From Streptococcaceae bacterium (GTDB lineage Bacteria > Bacillota > Bacilli > Lactobacillales > Streptococcaceae): a stretch of DNA of 64,000 bases. Shown here piece by piece: positions 33,579 through 44,016 of the stretch (positions are counted from its first letter, which is position 1; each line of letters begins with the position of its first letter). The notes under the pieces were generated by a model. That model saw only the letters and a list, made by a program, of their open reading frames with translations. It searched no databases and was not told the origin of the DNA. The position numbers and the translations under genes were made by a program. The stretch lies in the NCBI GenBank assembly GCA_902363395.1, contig CABIZZ010000001.1, positions 992,001 to 1,056,000 on the forward strand, read 5' to 3'.

Positions 33579-34658
33579 ATGAATATCTATGATCAACTAC
33601 AAGCTGTAGAAGACCGATACGAAGAGTTAGGAGAATTACTGAGTGACCCAGATGTGGTCTCTGATACCAAACGCTTTATGGAGCTTTCAAAAGAAGAGGC
33701 TTCCACTCGCGATACGGTGACAGCCTATCGTGAGTACAAGCAAGTCCTTCAAAATATCGTCGATGCTGAGGAAATGATTAAGGAAGCAGGCGGCGATGCG
33801 GACTTGGAAGAAATGGCCAAGCAAGAGCTAAAAGATGCTAAGGCTGAAAAAGAAGAGTACGAAGAAAAACTGAAGATCTTACTTCTTCCAAAAGATCCAA
33901 ACGATGACAAGAACATTATCTTGGAAATCCGTGGAGCAGCAGGAGGAGACGAAGCCCAATTGTTTGCTGGTGACCTCTTGCAGATGTACCAAAAATACGC
34001 GGAAAGCCAAGGTTGGCGTTTTGAAGTCATGGAAGCTTCCTACAATGGCGTTGGTGGGATCAAAGAAGTCGTAGCCATGGTTTCTGGTCAATCAGTTTAT
34101 TCAAAACTCAAGTATGAATCTGGTGCCCACCGGGTGCAACGGGTTCCTGTGACAGAAAGCCAAGGTCGTGTCCATACTTCGACTGCCACAGTTCTGGTCA
34201 TGCCAGAAATCGAAGAAGTCGAGTATGACATTGATCCAAAAGACCTTCGGATTGATATCTACCACGCATCTGGTGCAGGTGGACAGAACGTCAATAAGGT
34301 CGCTACAGCCGTTCGTATCGTTCACTTGCCAACCAATATCAAGGTTGAGATGCAGGAAGAACGGACGCAACAGAAGAACCGCGAAAAAGCCATGAAGATC
34401 ATCCGCGCGCGTGTGGCTGACCACTTTGCTCAGATTGCCCAAGACGAGCAAGACGCTGAGCGGAAGTCTACTATCGGTACTGGTGATCGTTCAGAGCGGA
34501 TCCGAACTTACAACTTCCCTCAAAACCGTGTGACCGATCACCGGATTGGCTTGACCCTTCAAAAATTGGACACCATCTTATCTGGTAAATTAGATGAAGT
34601 GGTCGATGCTTTGGTCTTGTATGACCAAACTCAAAAATTAGAAGAGTTGAATAAATAA
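33579..34658 (+). CDS. prfA: Peptide chain release factor 1
   Basis: A 359-residue class I release factor with the GGQ loop ([10 protein letters not shown]) for peptidyl-tRNA hydrolysis. RF1 reads UAA and UAG. The last base of the stop codon is the first of the prmC start. PrmC methylates the Gln of GGQ, so enzyme and substrate are adjacent. Confidence 0.96.
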   Translation: MNIYDQLQAVEDRYEELGELLSDPDVVSDTKRFMELSKEEASTRDTVTAYREYKQVLQNIVDAEEMIKEAGGDADLEEMAKQELKDAKAEKEEYEEKLKILLLPKDPNDDKNIILEIRGAAGGDEAQLFAGDLLQMYQKYAESQGWRFEVMEASYNGVGGIKEVVAMVSGQSVYSKLKYESGAHRVQRVPVTESQGRVHTSTATVLVMPEIEEVEYDIDPKDLRIDIYHASGAGGQNVNKVATAVRIVHLPTNIKVEMQEERTQQKNREKAMKIIRARVADHFAQIAQDEQDAERKSTIGTGDRSERIRTYNFPQNRVTDHRIGLTLQKLDTILSGKLDEVVDALVLYDQTQKLEELNK

Positions 34659-35494
34659 TGTTGTTGGGACCATTATTAGCCCAGTATGAAGAAGAATTAA
34701 TAGCCGTTGGAGAGGAAGCAGAAAGACTCTCCTTCGCGTATCGAGCTTTAAAAAACTGGACTTTTACAGACTTTGTCCTTGCCTTGCAAAAAGAAGTAGA
34801 AGTAGAGGACCAGGCTTTGCTTCTATCCATCTTTGAGCAGTTGAAACATCACGTCCCAGCCCAATATATTATTGGCAGTGCAGAATTCTGTGGGCATGTT
34901 TTTACAGTTGATGAGCGCGTGCTGATTCCACGACCTGAAACGGAAGAATTGGTCGCTCTTATTCTCGAAGAAAACGATGAGAAAGCTTTACGAGTTCTGG
35001 ATATCGGAACAGGAAGTGGTGCCATTGCTATTAGCCTAGCCCTTGCTAGACCTACTTGGCAGGTTCAAGCTAGTGATGTCTCAGAGGAGGCCTTAGCCCT
35101 GGCTCAAGAAAATACCAAGCAATTAGAAGCTGTCCTTGAATTCAAGTCGTCAGATGTACTGGACGAACTAGAAGGTCCTTATGACCTGATTGTGTCCAAC
35201 CCTCCCTATATCTCTCGGGATGATGTAGAAGAGGTTGGAGCCAATGTTTTAGCCTCTGAACCCCACTTAGCTCTTTTTGCGGATCGTGATGGATATGCCA
35301 TCTACGAAAAGATTGCCCAGCAAGCACCAAGTGTTTTAACACCAGATGGAAAGATCTATCTAGAAATCGGCTATAAGCAAGGAACCAAAGTAAAAGAGCT
35401 CTTTCAAGAAGCATTTCCCAACAAACGCGTTCGCGTTCTGAAAGACCAATTTGGACAAGATAGAATGGTAGTAGTAGACAATGGATCACATTGA
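34658..35494 (+). CDS. prmC: Release factor glutamine methyltransferase
   Basis: A 278-residue AdoMet methyltransferase (HemK type): an N-terminal helical domain, AdoMet motif VLDIGTGSGAIAISLA, and the NPPY motif in VSNPPYISRDD that binds the target Gln. It modifies RF1 and RF2. It overlaps tsaC-type gene by 14 bp. Confidence 0.95.
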   Translation: MLLGPLLAQYEEELIAVGEEAERLSFAYRALKNWTFTDFVLALQKEVEVEDQALLLSIFEQLKHHVPAQYIIGSAEFCGHVFTVDERVLIPRPETEELVALILEENDEKALRVLDIGTGSGAIAISLALARPTWQVQASDVSEEALALAQENTKQLEAVLEFKSSDVLDELEGPYDLIVSNPPYISRDDVEEVGANVLASEPHLALFADRDGYAIYEKIAQQAPSVLTPDGKIYLEIGYKQGTKVKELFQEAFPNKRVRVLKDQFGQDRMVVVDNGSH

Positions 35495-36092
35495 AAAAGA
35501 ATTAGAAGCAGGACGTGCGGTTATTCTGCCAACTGAAACAGTCTATGGTATTTTTGCCAAAGCTTTGAATCAAGAGGCAGTTGATTATATATACGAATTA
35601 AAACGTAGACCAAGAGACAAGGCTCTGAATTTAAATGTAGCCGGCGGAGAAGATATTCGACTTTATTCGAAAAATCAACCTAGTTATTTAACAAAACTGA
35701 TTCATTCATTTTTACCTGGGCCTCTCACTATTATTCTTCAAGCGAATGAAAAGGTACCTAACTGGATTCATTCAGGATTGGATACAGTTGGTTTCCGTAT
35801 ACCGGCTCACCCAAAGACATTGGAATTAATTCGTAAATACGGTCCTTTGGTTGGTCCTTCGGCTAATCTTTCAGGTCATGCAAGTGGAACAAAGTATAAG
35901 GCTATTGTAAGCGAATTTGATCAAGCGGTTCCTGGTATCGAGGATGACGACTTCTTGACTGGCCAAGATTCAACTATTTTGGATATCTCTGGTTCCAAAG
36001 CGAAGATTTTGCGACAAGGTTCGATTACGAAAGCTGATTTGATTGCACAAGTGCCAGAGCTTTCCTTTGAGGATGATGAACTTCCTCAGTGA
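35481..36092 (+). CDS. L-threonylcarbamoyladenylate synthase (Sua5/YrdC/YwlC family)
   Basis: A 203-residue YrdC-fold protein: AVILPTETVYGIFAKALN, KRRPRDKALNLNV, HSFLPGPLTIIL, GFRIPAHP and GPSANLSGHASG. It makes threonylcarbamoyl-AMP for t6A37 of ANN-decoding tRNAs. It lacks the long Sua5 C-terminal domain and is thus the short form. Base use is more AT-rich than prmC. Confidence 0.92.
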   Translation: MDHIEKELEAGRAVILPTETVYGIFAKALNQEAVDYIYELKRRPRDKALNLNVAGGEDIRLYSKNQPSYLTKLIHSFLPGPLTIILQANEKVPNWIHSGLDTVGFRIPAHPKTLELIRKYGPLVGPSANLSGHASGTKYKAIVSEFDQAVPGIEDDDFLTGQDSTILDISGSKAKILRQGSITKADLIAQVPELSFEDDELPQ

Positions 36093-36129
36093 TAATGTAC
36101 ATAAATAATTTTTATAAAGGAGTAGACCG

Positions 36130-37386
36130 ATGATTTTTGATAAAGAAGATTACAAAGCCTATGATGCAGACCTATGGAATGCGATAGCTAAAGAGGAAGA
36201 GCGTCAACAAAATAATATTGAGTTGATTGCTTCTGAGAATGTCGTCTCTAAGGCGGTTATGGCAGCTCAAGGGTCTATTCTGACCAATAAATATGCCGAA
36301 GGCTACCCTGGTCGTCGTTACTACGGTGGAACAGATGTGGTCGATGTGGTTGAAAGCTTAGCAATCGAACGTGCTAAGGAAATCTTTGGAGCTAAGTACG
36401 CTAATGTTCAACCGCATTCAGGAAGTCAGGCTAACTGTGCAGCTTATATGGCCTTGATTGAGCCTGGTGATACTGTTATGGGGATGGATCTTGCTGCCGG
36501 TGGACATTTGACGCACGGAGCTTCTGTGAGCTTCTCTGGTCAAACCTATAACTTTGTGTCCTATAGTGTAGATCCTGAAACAGAGCTCTTGGATTTTGAC
36601 GCCATCTTAAAACAAGCCCAAGAACTCAAGCCAAAACTCATCGTTGCTGGTGCCTCAGCCTACTCTCATATTATTGATTTCTCAAAATTCCGTGAGATTG
36701 CAGATGCAGTAGGAGCAAAGCTCATGGTTGACATGGCCCATATTGCTGGTCTCGTGGCAGCAGGCCTCCATCCAAGTCCAGTTCCTTATGCTCATATCAC
36801 GACAACGACCACTCACAAGACCCTTCGTGGCCCTCGTGGTGGCTTGATCTTGACCAATGATGAAGACTTGGCCAAGAAGATCAATTCAGCTATCTTCCCT
36901 GGTATTCAAGGAGGACCTTTGGAGCACGTCATTGCAGCCAAAGCTGTCGCCTTCAAAGAAGCGCTTGATCCTGCCTTTAAAGAGTATGCATCTAATGTGA
37001 TTAAGAACAGTCAGGCCATGGCTGATGTCTTCTTGCAAGATCCTGATTTCCGCGTCATTTCAGGCGGAACAGAGAACCACCTTTTCCTTGTTGACGTCAC
37101 TAAAGTCGTTGAAAATGGGAAAGTGGCGCAAAACTTGCTAGATGAAGTCAACATTACTCTCAACAAGAACTCCATTCCTTATGAAACCTTGTCGCCATTC
37201 AAGACCAGTGGGATTCGGATCGGTGCAGCAGCAATCACCGCTCGTGGTTTTGGACTAGAGGAAAGCCGTACAGTGGCTGAACTGATGATCAAAACCTTGA
37301 AAAACGCAGAGAACCCAGCTGTATTAGAAGAAGTGCGGAACCAAGTCAAAGCCTTGACAGACGCCTTTCCACTTTACGAGGACTAA
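36130..37386 (+). CDS. glyA: Serine hydroxymethyltransferase
   Basis: A 418-residue PLP enzyme with the Schiff-base Lys in [14 protein letters not shown] and the N-terminal [10 protein letters not shown] and [15 protein letters not shown] motifs. It interconverts serine and glycine with tetrahydrofolate, supplying one-carbon units. RBS AAAGGAG. Gene order tsaC-glyA-ndpA-pmp23 is the same as in pneumococcus. Confidence 0.96.
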   Translation: MIFDKEDYKAYDADLWNAIAKEEERQQNNIELIASENVVSKAVMAAQGSILTNKYAEGYPGRRYYGGTDVVDVVESLAIERAKEIFGAKYANVQPHSGSQANCAAYMALIEPGDTVMGMDLAAGGHLTHGASVSFSGQTYNFVSYSVDPETELLDFDAILKQAQELKPKLIVAGASAYSHIIDFSKFREIADAVGAKLMVDMAHIAGLVAAGLHPSPVPYAHITTTTTHKTLRGPRGGLILTNDEDLAKKINSAIFPGIQGGPLEHVIAAKAVAFKEALDPAFKEYASNVIKNSQAMADVFLQDPDFRVISGGTENHLFLVDVTKVVENGKVAQNLLDEVNITLNKNSIPYETLSPFKTSGIRIGAAAITARGFGLEESRTVAELMIKTLKNAENPAVLEEVRNQVKALTDAFPLYED

Positions 37387-37394
37387 ACCATCTT

Positions 37395-38369
37395 ATGGAC
37401 ATTTACGTAAAAAAAGCCATTATTCATCAATTTAGCCCAGACGATACCGATCTATATCTAGCGGACAAATTCCTGAATATCACACCAAAAATTGAGGAGT
37501 ACTTGCGCAAAAAGATTGAGCGGGTCTATTCCGATGAGGCCAAGACCGGCATTTTTGAGGAAGACAATCCATTCCTTGAGATGATCACGGATAATCTCCT
37601 AGAAACTTCAGTAGCCGTAGCCAATCGCTGGAAAGAAGAATTTTTCGTCTCTGAGAATCAAAAGACCAATGATTTGGTGTTTATCCAATTCTCAAAAGAA
37701 GGGGTGGATCATTTTGCCTTTCTTCGGATCGCCTTACGGGAAACCTTGACCCATCTTGGAGGAGAAGTAGATAACCCAATCAAGCTAACGCAAAACAATC
37801 TACCTGGCTTTGGGACTGGTGCAGATGAAGCTTTGGTCATTAATCTTCAAAGCCGCAAGTACCATTTGATCGAAAAACGAATCAAGTACAACGGAGCTTT
37901 CTTGAACTATTTCTCTGAGAATCTCCTCCAGGAGCAACCCAAGATTTCACCTAAAAAATCGATCAAAGAAATCGAAAAAACGGCCCAACGGATTGCTGAG
38001 AACTTCCAACAAGATGATTTTCAGTTCCAATCCAAGGTCAAATCAGCTATTTTCAACCAACTGGAAGAAGAGAATGAACTTTCTCCAGAGAAGTTAGCCA
38101 ATGATTTGTTCGATAACAACTTAACAGCTCGACTCAGTTTTGTCGATCAGGTGAAAGAGACTATTCCAGATCCTGTTCGCTTCGATGAGATTGATGCCAG
38201 CCGCCAATTGAAGAAATTTGAAAACCAAAAACTCTCCCTTTCAAACGGAATTGAGCTTTTGGTCCCTAACCATGTTTACGAAGATGCTGAATCGGTAGAG
38301 TTCATCCAAAATGATAATGGGACCTACTCGATCCTCATCAAGAATATAGAGGACATTCAGAATAAATAA
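37395..38369 (+). CDS. Nucleoid-associated protein (NdpA/YejK family)
   Basis: A 324-residue protein opening [25 protein letters not shown], typical of the family, with the central [18 protein letters not shown] core. Members bind DNA in the nucleoid; the role in streptococci is not settled. It overlaps the next gene by one base (TAATG), an operon with glyA and pmp23. Confidence 0.85.
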   Translation: MDIYVKKAIIHQFSPDDTDLYLADKFLNITPKIEEYLRKKIERVYSDEAKTGIFEEDNPFLEMITDNLLETSVAVANRWKEEFFVSENQKTNDLVFIQFSKEGVDHFAFLRIALRETLTHLGGEVDNPIKLTQNNLPGFGTGADEALVINLQSRKYHLIEKRIKYNGAFLNYFSENLLQEQPKISPKKSIKEIEKTAQRIAENFQQDDFQFQSKVKSAIFNQLEEENELSPEKLANDLFDNNLTARLSFVDQVKETIPDPVRFDEIDASRQLKKFENQKLSLSNGIELLVPNHVYEDAESVEFIQNDNGTYSILIKNIEDIQNK

Positions 38370-38971
38370 TGATGAAACGAATAATAAAAATTTTCTTTTG
38401 CCTCTTGCTCATCTTTTTCATATATAAGGGCTATCAGATACACCGGGATGTCAAACAGGTCATGACTTATCGTACTTTAGTGCGTGAAGTACTGGCTGAA
38501 GAAGATACCGGTACAAATGAAGATCTGATCCTTGCTATGATTTATACAGAGACCAAGGGTAAGGAAAATGATGTCATGCAGGCCAGCGAAAGTGCAACAG
38601 GCCAGACAAATTCTATCACCAATAACAAAGAAAGTATCCGGCAAGGGATTCAAACCCTCTCTGAGAATTTGCGAAAAGCAAAGGAGAAGGGAGTTGATCC
38701 CTGGACAGCAGTTCAGGCTTATAATTTTGGACAGGATTACATTGAATATGTAGCAAAAAATGGCGGAAAAAATAGCCTTGAATTAGCCCGTAAATACTCA
38801 AAAGAAGTGGTTGCACCGAGTCTTGGAAATGTCACAGGAAAGACCTATCTTTATCTCCATCCTATTTCATTTTTACATGGCTCAGAGCTCTACGTTAATG
38901 GGGGAAATTATTATTATTCACGTCTCGTTGAAATGAATCAGTTCATTATGAAACTATTTTCCTGGTTCTAA
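38369..38971 (+). CDS. pmp23: Membrane-anchored lysozyme-like cell-wall protein (Pmp23 type)
   Basis: A 200-residue protein with an N-terminal anchor ([18 protein letters not shown]) and an extracellular lysozyme-like domain: catalytic Glu region [23 protein letters not shown] and [15 protein letters not shown]. It matches pneumococcal Pmp23, which affects division-septum integrity and penicillin response. The last gene of the operon, ended by a terminator 20 bases later. Confidence 0.85.
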   Translation: MMKRIIKIFFCLLLIFFIYKGYQIHRDVKQVMTYRTLVREVLAEEDTGTNEDLILAMIYTETKGKENDVMQASESATGQTNSITNNKESIRQGIQTLSENLRKAKEKGVDPWTAVQAYNFGQDYIEYVAKNGGKNSLELARKYSKEVVAPSLGNVTGKTYLYLHPISFLHGSELYVNGGNYYYSRLVEMNQFIMKLFSWF

Positions 38972-38990
38972 TACAAGCAGTCACTCTAAA

Positions 38991-39015
38991 CAAGGGAAGA
39001 ATCCCTTGTTTTTTT
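38991..39015 (+). terminator. Terminator of the glyA-pmp23 operon
   Basis: Perfect 7-bp arms CAAGGGA and TCCCTTG around AGAA, then seven T. Confidence 0.87.
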
Positions 39016-39165
39016 ATGGAGCAAACTGTCATCTGTTTTTAAAGAAGCTGTAAGCCAGTCTTAAGATAAAAAGGATAAACTAGTTGGGAGGCAAAGGGGA
39101 AAAACCTGCTTCCTTTTTATTGTCCGAAAGAGGTATAGTATGATAGAAGTAGTTATGGAGAAAGT

Positions 39166-40179
39166 ATGAAACCATTCAGGAAATTTATTGGAATCTTTAT
39201 CATTGGCTGCTTGGCACTCCTTGCAAGTTCTTCAACAGTTTTTGCCGACGCAACCATTCAAAAGGTCATTGATCAAAAATATAGCCAACCTGACTATGTC
39301 ATTGGCTCATCATTGGATGAATTTCAAGTCGAACAAACCCTCAGTCTCTTGATGTATAACGAGGAAAAGGAGAAGGAATGGAAAACCATGAATCCTTCTG
39401 CTTATACAAGTTTTACAATTGATGAGAACGGAGATCATTATTCCTCCGTTAAGCTACAGAAACAAGCCAAGAAAGCGCCTATTAGCGTGCACATTGTCAC
39501 TCCTCAAAATATAACAGAAGTAACAGCGGATATGCATCGCAATGCACTGACCACTCTTGGGCTAGAACATGCGGATATCACGATTGCGTCTCCAACAGAA
39601 GCATCAGGCCTGAGTGCCCTTGCAGCGGTCGCATACTCCCTTGAGCAAAATGGTAGCACCATATCTGATGAAAACAAAACACTTGCTCAGGAAGAATTAT
39701 CCCTGCTTGCATCGATCTATAAAGAGAGTGCCCGTAAAAAAGGCTTCCATGAAGATAAGCTCAATGTAGCTGTCATCGATCTTAAAATCGCAGCGCTAAC
39801 AGGAAGCAACCAAGATAAAAGGCTCGAGAAGAATGATTTTCAAAAGTTGGTTACAAAGATTCTAAAAAACTACCAACTAGAGGACGCTCTAACGGATAAA
39901 CAAACCAAACAATTAATTGATTATGTAAGCAAGCTTTCTAGTAGTCAGCTTAGCACTGATAAAAACCTAGTCAAGTCCCTCAAAGCTCTAAAACAGGATA
40001 TCATTGAGAAAGCAGGAGATAGCTTTAATACGATTGATACCAAGCTCAATACAGAAACACTACTGAAAGAAACCAACAAACTTCCTTTGTACCTTATGAT
40101 TGGACTAGGAGTCCTCATGCTCCTTGGGATTGGATTAACGGCTTGGCATGTTCATAGTCATCAAATCAAGAGGAAATAA
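39166..40179 (+). CDS. DUF1002-family secreted, C-terminally anchored protein (YpuA-like)
   Basis: A 337-residue protein with a signal peptide (LALLASSSTVFA, cut near FA-DA), an extracellular domain of the DUF1002/YpuA type (GSSLDEFQVEQTLSLL, VTPQNITEVTADMHRNALTTLGLEHADITIASP) and a C-terminal membrane helix (LYLMIGLGVLMLLGIGLTAWHV) with a basic end. The function of the family is unknown. RBS ATGGAGAAAG. The 5' region 39016-39165 contains an imperfect GGAGGC/GCTTCC stem with a T run just before the probable -10 TATGAT. Confidence 0.75.
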   Translation: MKPFRKFIGIFIIGCLALLASSSTVFADATIQKVIDQKYSQPDYVIGSSLDEFQVEQTLSLLMYNEEKEKEWKTMNPSAYTSFTIDENGDHYSSVKLQKQAKKAPISVHIVTPQNITEVTADMHRNALTTLGLEHADITIASPTEASGLSALAAVAYSLEQNGSTISDENKTLAQEELSLLASIYKESARKKGFHEDKLNVAVIDLKIAALTGSNQDKRLEKNDFQKLVTKILKNYQLEDALTDKQTKQLIDYVSKLSSSQLSTDKNLVKSLKALKQDIIEKAGDSFNTIDTKLNTETLLKETNKLPLYLMIGLGVLMLLGIGLTAWHVHSHQIKRK

Positions 40180-40186
40180 ACCATAC

Positions 40187-40213
40187 AAAAAAGCCATCGA
40201 ATGATGGCTTTTT
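40187..40213. terminator. Bidirectional terminator between convergent genes
   Basis: Arms AAAAAAGCCATC and GATGGCTTTTT around GAAT serve both the DUF1002 gene (+) and the 101-residue gene (-), whose stop codon lies at its edge. Confidence 0.82.
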
Positions 40214-40517
40214 AATCTGTTACTTCGATTGAGAGATAAGGAATACCTAAGATTTTTCCGAAGATACCTAGAAAAGTCTTCCATGCTGAGCCTTTAATGA
40301 TAGCGGTTTGACCAGCTTTTACTATAACTTCCTTAGAACGAGTAAAGGCTCCTCTTTGATCTACGTAGACCTTAACCATATTAAGACCTTCAGGTAGCGG
40401 AAGCGTCACAGTTTCATCTTTACTTAACCTAGCCACACATTCACCGTTAATATAAACGTTTACTTTCATTAAAACACCAACAAGGCCTGTTTGACGAGAT
40501 ACGGTAATTTCTGACAT
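40212..40517 (-). CDS. Hypothetical 101-residue beta-rich protein
   Basis: RBS TAGGAGAAAC lies before ATG 40517. The sequence alternates like a beta sandwich (VNVYINGECVARLSKDETVTLPLPEGLNMVKVYVDQ) in a way that recalls PEGA-type domains, then has a hydrophobic end (WKTFLGIFGKILGIPYLSIEVTD). No signal peptide or clear membrane segment. I do not recognise a family. It stands alone with its own leader and shares a bidirectional terminator. Confidence 0.6.
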   Translation of the reverse strand: MSEITVSRQTGLVGVLMKVNVYINGECVARLSKDETVTLPLPEGLNMVKVYVDQRGAFTRSKEVIVKAGQTAIIKGSAWKTFLGIFGKILGIPYLSIEVTD

Positions 40518-40650
40518 ATTGTTTCTCCTAAGTTTTTGACTGTTTACTCAAAAAGAGTAGTTCTTTTTAACTATCATAACACAAGCATTAAGTTTAAACA
40601 AGACAATAAAATATTTTACCTGTTATATTATTTGAGGTTCAAATTAATAC

Positions 40651-40679
40651 TTGAAAAACATTTTATTTTATGTTATCCT
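40651..40679 (+). promoter_or_regulatory. Probable promoter of the LPXTG protein gene
   Basis: TTGAAA, 17 bp and TATCCT with TG upstream. The leader (40690-40712) can fold as GATTCAC / GTGAATC, 21 bases before the start codon. Confidence 0.5.
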
Positions 40680-40733
40680 AAATTAAAATGATTCACCACA
40701 AATTCGTGAATCAAGTAAAGAAATGAGGGAATT

Positions 40734-42185
40734 ATGAATAAAGGTTCATTTAAACAACAACGATTTTCATTACGTAAATTAAAAGTAGGCTTGGCCTCTG
40801 TAGCAGTTCTTTTCTCTTTTGCCCAACTTGGACAAGCATCTGCTGACGAAACTGTTGCCCCAGCAGCAAGCGAAGCAACAAAACCAAGCGAAGCAAGCAA
40901 ATCACCCATTGAATCTGCAGCGGATGAAATTGCAACAGCTAAAAAGCAACCAGTTGTGAAAGAAGCAGAAGCAAAAGCTGGAGATGTCATTGATCTTTCT
41001 ACAAAAGTATCACCTGTAGATGTAAAAGAAAGTCAAGAAGGCAATCAAAAAGTCCATGTAGAAACAGCGACTGCAGAAGTTTCAAAAACAGAAGTGATCG
41101 CATCTAAGGATGAGACAATTCCTGCACCTGCAACGACAACAACTGAAGATACTGTTACCGGTAAGGATGAAAAAGGAAATACCTTTACTCAGTACGAACG
41201 TGTCGATAAGACAACAACAGTTGAAATGACCACAACACCAGCTACTGTACAGAAAACAGGAACAGCTGATATTGTCTTCGTAATTGACCGTTCATTATCA
41301 ATGTCCTATTCCATCCATGTCGTTCGTAAGAATATTAATGAATTTTCAAAAAACCTTTCTAAAGAGGGAGTTTCTGCTCGTTTTGGGCTAGCTACATTTA
41401 GTGATGAAGTATACGGCCGTGAGAGAGGCAGAACGGATGAAGGAACCATTTTAACAGATTTCGGTGGCTCTTATTTTACATCCGATCCAGCTAAACTTGA
41501 AAAAGCCTTAGCAGATGTTAAGTTAGCAATCGGTGGGGATGCTCCAGAAACTTCAACTCCAGCCTTGAACCAAATTATTTCAACATACGACTGGTCTAAG
41601 GCAGCCAATAGTAGAAAGTTTGTAGTGTTGTTAACAGATGCTGATATGAAAGAAGATCCATCAGTACCGACAGTCGCTGAAACAATAGCCAATCTAAAAG
41701 CAGCTGGAATTGAAAGATACGTTTCAACTCCATTGTATGGAGAAAAGTACTACAAAGATTTTGTGTCTGAAGGCCGTTGGATGAATATGTCCAATGACTT
41801 GGCTGGTACATTAACCAATGAAGCAACTAAGTGGATTGCAGAAACTGTCAAAGAAGGACGTAGCTACAAGATCACAAAAGATAGCTATAAGTTTTATCAA
41901 GAGCGTCGCACAACGATTCCAGTTGTTGAGAAGAAAACACCACAACCGAAACCAACTCCTCAACCACAACCTAAACCAATCCCGCAACCAAAACCAACTG
42001 CACCTGTGCCAGTTCCAATGATTACTGCAACTAAGCCAGCAGCTGCTCCAGCAGTCATCAAACAAGAACCAGCTAAACTTCCTGAAACTGGAAGCGAAGC
42101 AAATTCTACTGGTCTCGTCGGACTTGCATTATTGATGTCTGGACTTGGATTGGCTGTAGCAAACAAAAAATCAAAAGAACAATAA
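40734..42185 (+). CDS. LPXTG cell-wall surface protein with VWA domain
   Basis: A 483-residue surface protein. Residues 11-37 are a YSIRK-like signal (FSLRKLKVGLASVAVLF) cut near ASA-DE. An Ala/Glu/Lys/Thr-rich stalk follows, then a von Willebrand A domain (about 178-375) with MIDAS residues DRSLS (185-189), Thr274 region and TDAD (301-304). A Pro/Gln/Lys repeat (PKPTPQPQPKPIPQPKPT) spans the wall, and LPETG (449-453), a hydrophobic segment and KKSKEQ complete the sortase signal. A metal-dependent adhesin, probably binding a host or matrix ligand. It is short for such adhesins. Confidence 0.88.
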   Translation: MNKGSFKQQRFSLRKLKVGLASVAVLFSFAQLGQASADETVAPAASEATKPSEASKSPIESAADEIATAKKQPVVKEAEAKAGDVIDLSTKVSPVDVKESQEGNQKVHVETATAEVSKTEVIASKDETIPAPATTTTEDTVTGKDEKGNTFTQYERVDKTTTVEMTTTPATVQKTGTADIVFVIDRSLSMSYSIHVVRKNINEFSKNLSKEGVSARFGLATFSDEVYGRERGRTDEGTILTDFGGSYFTSDPAKLEKALADVKLAIGGDAPETSTPALNQIISTYDWSKAANSRKFVVLLTDADMKEDPSVPTVAETIANLKAAGIERYVSTPLYGEKYYKDFVSEGRWMNMSNDLAGTLTNEATKWIAETVKEGRSYKITKDSYKFYQERRTTIPVVEKKTPQPKPTPQPQPKPIPQPKPTAPVPVPMITATKPAAAPAVIKQEPAKLPETGSEANSTGLVGLALLMSGLGLAVANKKSKEQ

Positions 42186-42203
42186 GATAAAACACTAAAA
42201 GTA

Positions 42204-42249
42204 AACACCTGAACTAAAGCCATTTAGGCTTCATCAGGTGTTTTTGTTT
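42204..42249 (+). terminator. Terminator of the LPXTG protein gene
   Basis: Arms AAACACCTGA and TCAGGTGTTT enclose a smaller stem (AAGCC / GGCTT), followed by TTTTTG. Confidence 0.78.
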
Positions 42250-42265
42250 AGTGTTAACGATAAAT

Positions 42266-42300
42266 TAAAAAGCTGAAATTATAAATTTCAGCTTATTTTT
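42266..42300 (-). terminator. Terminator of guaA
   Basis: Read on the minus strand, AAGCTGAAAT and ATTTCAGCTT arms are followed by TTTAATTT. It lies 13 bases after the guaA stop. Confidence 0.75.
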
Positions 42301-42312
42301 GAATAACTCATT

Positions 42313-43878
42313 CTATTCCCACTCAACAGTTGCAGGTGGTTTACTTGTGATATCGTAGACAATACGGTTAACGTGATCAACTTCGTTTACGATACGTACA
42401 GAGATTTTTTGGAGTACTTCCCAAGGGATTTTGGCAAAGTCAGCTGTCATTCCATCGATAGAAGTGATAGCACGGATGGCAATGGTATAGTCGTAAGTAC
42501 GACCATCTCCCATAACACCTACGGAACGAACGCCAGTGTTAACAGTGAAGTATTGCCAGATATCGCGGTCAAGACCTGCTTTGGCAATTTCTTCACGAAG
42601 GATCGCATCGGATTCACGAACAGTTTCAAGTTTCTCTTCCGTGATTTCACCCATGACACGGATGGCAAGACCTGGACCTGGGAATGGTTGGCGCCATACG
42701 ATGTGGTCTGGCATACCAAGCTCTGTACCAAGGGCACGAACCTCATCCTTGTAAAGAGTATTGAGTGGTTCAATCAGCTCGAACTGCATGTCTTCTGGTA
42801 GACCACCCACATTGTGGTGAGACTTGATGGTTTGAGCAGTATCCGTACCTGACTCGATCACGTCAGTGTAGAGTGTTCCTTGTGCCAAGAATTTCACGTC
42901 TTTTAGCTTGCTTGCTTCATCATCAAAGACATAAACAAACTCGTTACCGATGATTTTACGTTTTTGTTCAGGATCAGATACACCAGCCAACTTGTCCAAG
43001 AAACGTTTGGCAGCATCTGCTTTAACGATATTGAGACCAAACTTACCACCAAGCATATCCATCACTTGGTCAGCTTCCCCTTTACGAAGAAGTCCGTGGT
43101 CTACAAAGATACAGATCAATTGATCACCGATGGCTTTTTGGAGAAGAACCCCAACTACAGAAGAGTCAACACCACCAGAAAGTCCAAGGAGAACACGTTT
43201 GTCTCCAACGGTTTCACGGATTTTTTTGATCTGCATGTCAATGAAGTTGTCCATGGTCCAGTCACCTTTAGCTCCACAGATGTTCAAGGCGAAGTTACGC
43301 AAGATGTCATAACCGTGAACAGAGTGACGAACCTCAGGGTGGAATTGGATACCGTAGATTTTCTTATCTGGATTTTCAATCGATGCAAATGGACAGTCAG
43401 CAGAAGTACCAGTGCGGATAAAGTCAGCCGGAATTTCTGTAACAGCATCTCCATGGCTCATCAAGACCAATTGTTTATCTGGTGTGCCGGCAAAAAGAGC
43501 AGAAGATTCTGTCAAAGTCAGTTCAGATTGACCATATTCGCGGTTACCAGCATCACCTGCAGGAACGACTTTCCCACCAAGCTTGTGTGTCAAAAGCTGC
43601 ATTCCGTAGCAGATCCCCAAAATCGGAATTCCAAGTTCAAAAATCTCTGGATCAATGTCGAAAGATCCTTCTTCATATACTGAGTTTGGTCCGCCTGAAA
43701 GAACGATCCCGACTGGATTGATTGCACGAACTTCAGCTGCAGTAATCTTGTGGCTCTTCAATTCTGAAAAGACACCAATCTCACGAATACGACGAGAGAT
43801 GAGCTGATTGTACTGGCTACCGTAGTCAAGCACGATGATTTTTTCAACATCATGCAAATCAGTTGATAGGTTTGTCAT
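42313..43878 (-). CDS. guaA: GMP synthase (glutamine-hydrolysing)
   Basis: A 521-residue enzyme. It has an N-terminal class I glutamine amidotransferase with nucleophile Cys in GICYGMQ and HPEVRHS, an ATP-pyrophosphatase loop LSGGVDSSV, and the C-terminal dimer domain ending PPATVEWE. It makes GMP from XMP, completing a guanine theme with guaC and xpt-pbuX. It is one of few minus-strand genes before the terminus, so it is transcribed against the fork. Confidence 0.96.
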   Translation of the reverse strand: MTNLSTDLHDVEKIIVLDYGSQYNQLISRRIREIGVFSELKSHKITAAEVRAINPVGIVLSGGPNSVYEEGSFDIDPEIFELGIPILGICYGMQLLTHKLGGKVVPAGDAGNREYGQSELTLTESSALFAGTPDKQLVLMSHGDAVTEIPADFIRTGTSADCPFASIENPDKKIYGIQFHPEVRHSVHGYDILRNFALNICGAKGDWTMDNFIDMQIKKIRETVGDKRVLLGLSGGVDSSVVGVLLQKAIGDQLICIFVDHGLLRKGEADQVMDMLGGKFGLNIVKADAAKRFLDKLAGVSDPEQKRKIIGNEFVYVFDDEASKLKDVKFLAQGTLYTDVIESGTDTAQTIKSHHNVGGLPEDMQFELIEPLNTLYKDEVRALGTELGMPDHIVWRQPFPGPGLAIRVMGEITEEKLETVRESDAILREEIAKAGLDRDIWQYFTVNTGVRSVGVMGDGRTYDYTIAIRAITSIDGMTADFAKIPWEVLQKISVRIVNEVDHVNRIVYDITSKPPATVEWE

Positions 43879-44016
43879 CTTTTCCCCTTCTTCTAGAAAA
43901 TTCTTTTCCTCTATTCTAACACAAAAGCCCCTTCATTACCAATCAAGACTGACTAGGATTGAAGATTTAACAAAATTGCGCTACAATAGGGTATAACACA
44001 CAGAAAGAGTAGCAAG

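Noticed and set aside
42964..43683. A 239-codon ORF antisense to guaA
   Set aside because: Long antisense frames are a shadow of guaA codon use; no start signal or known domain.
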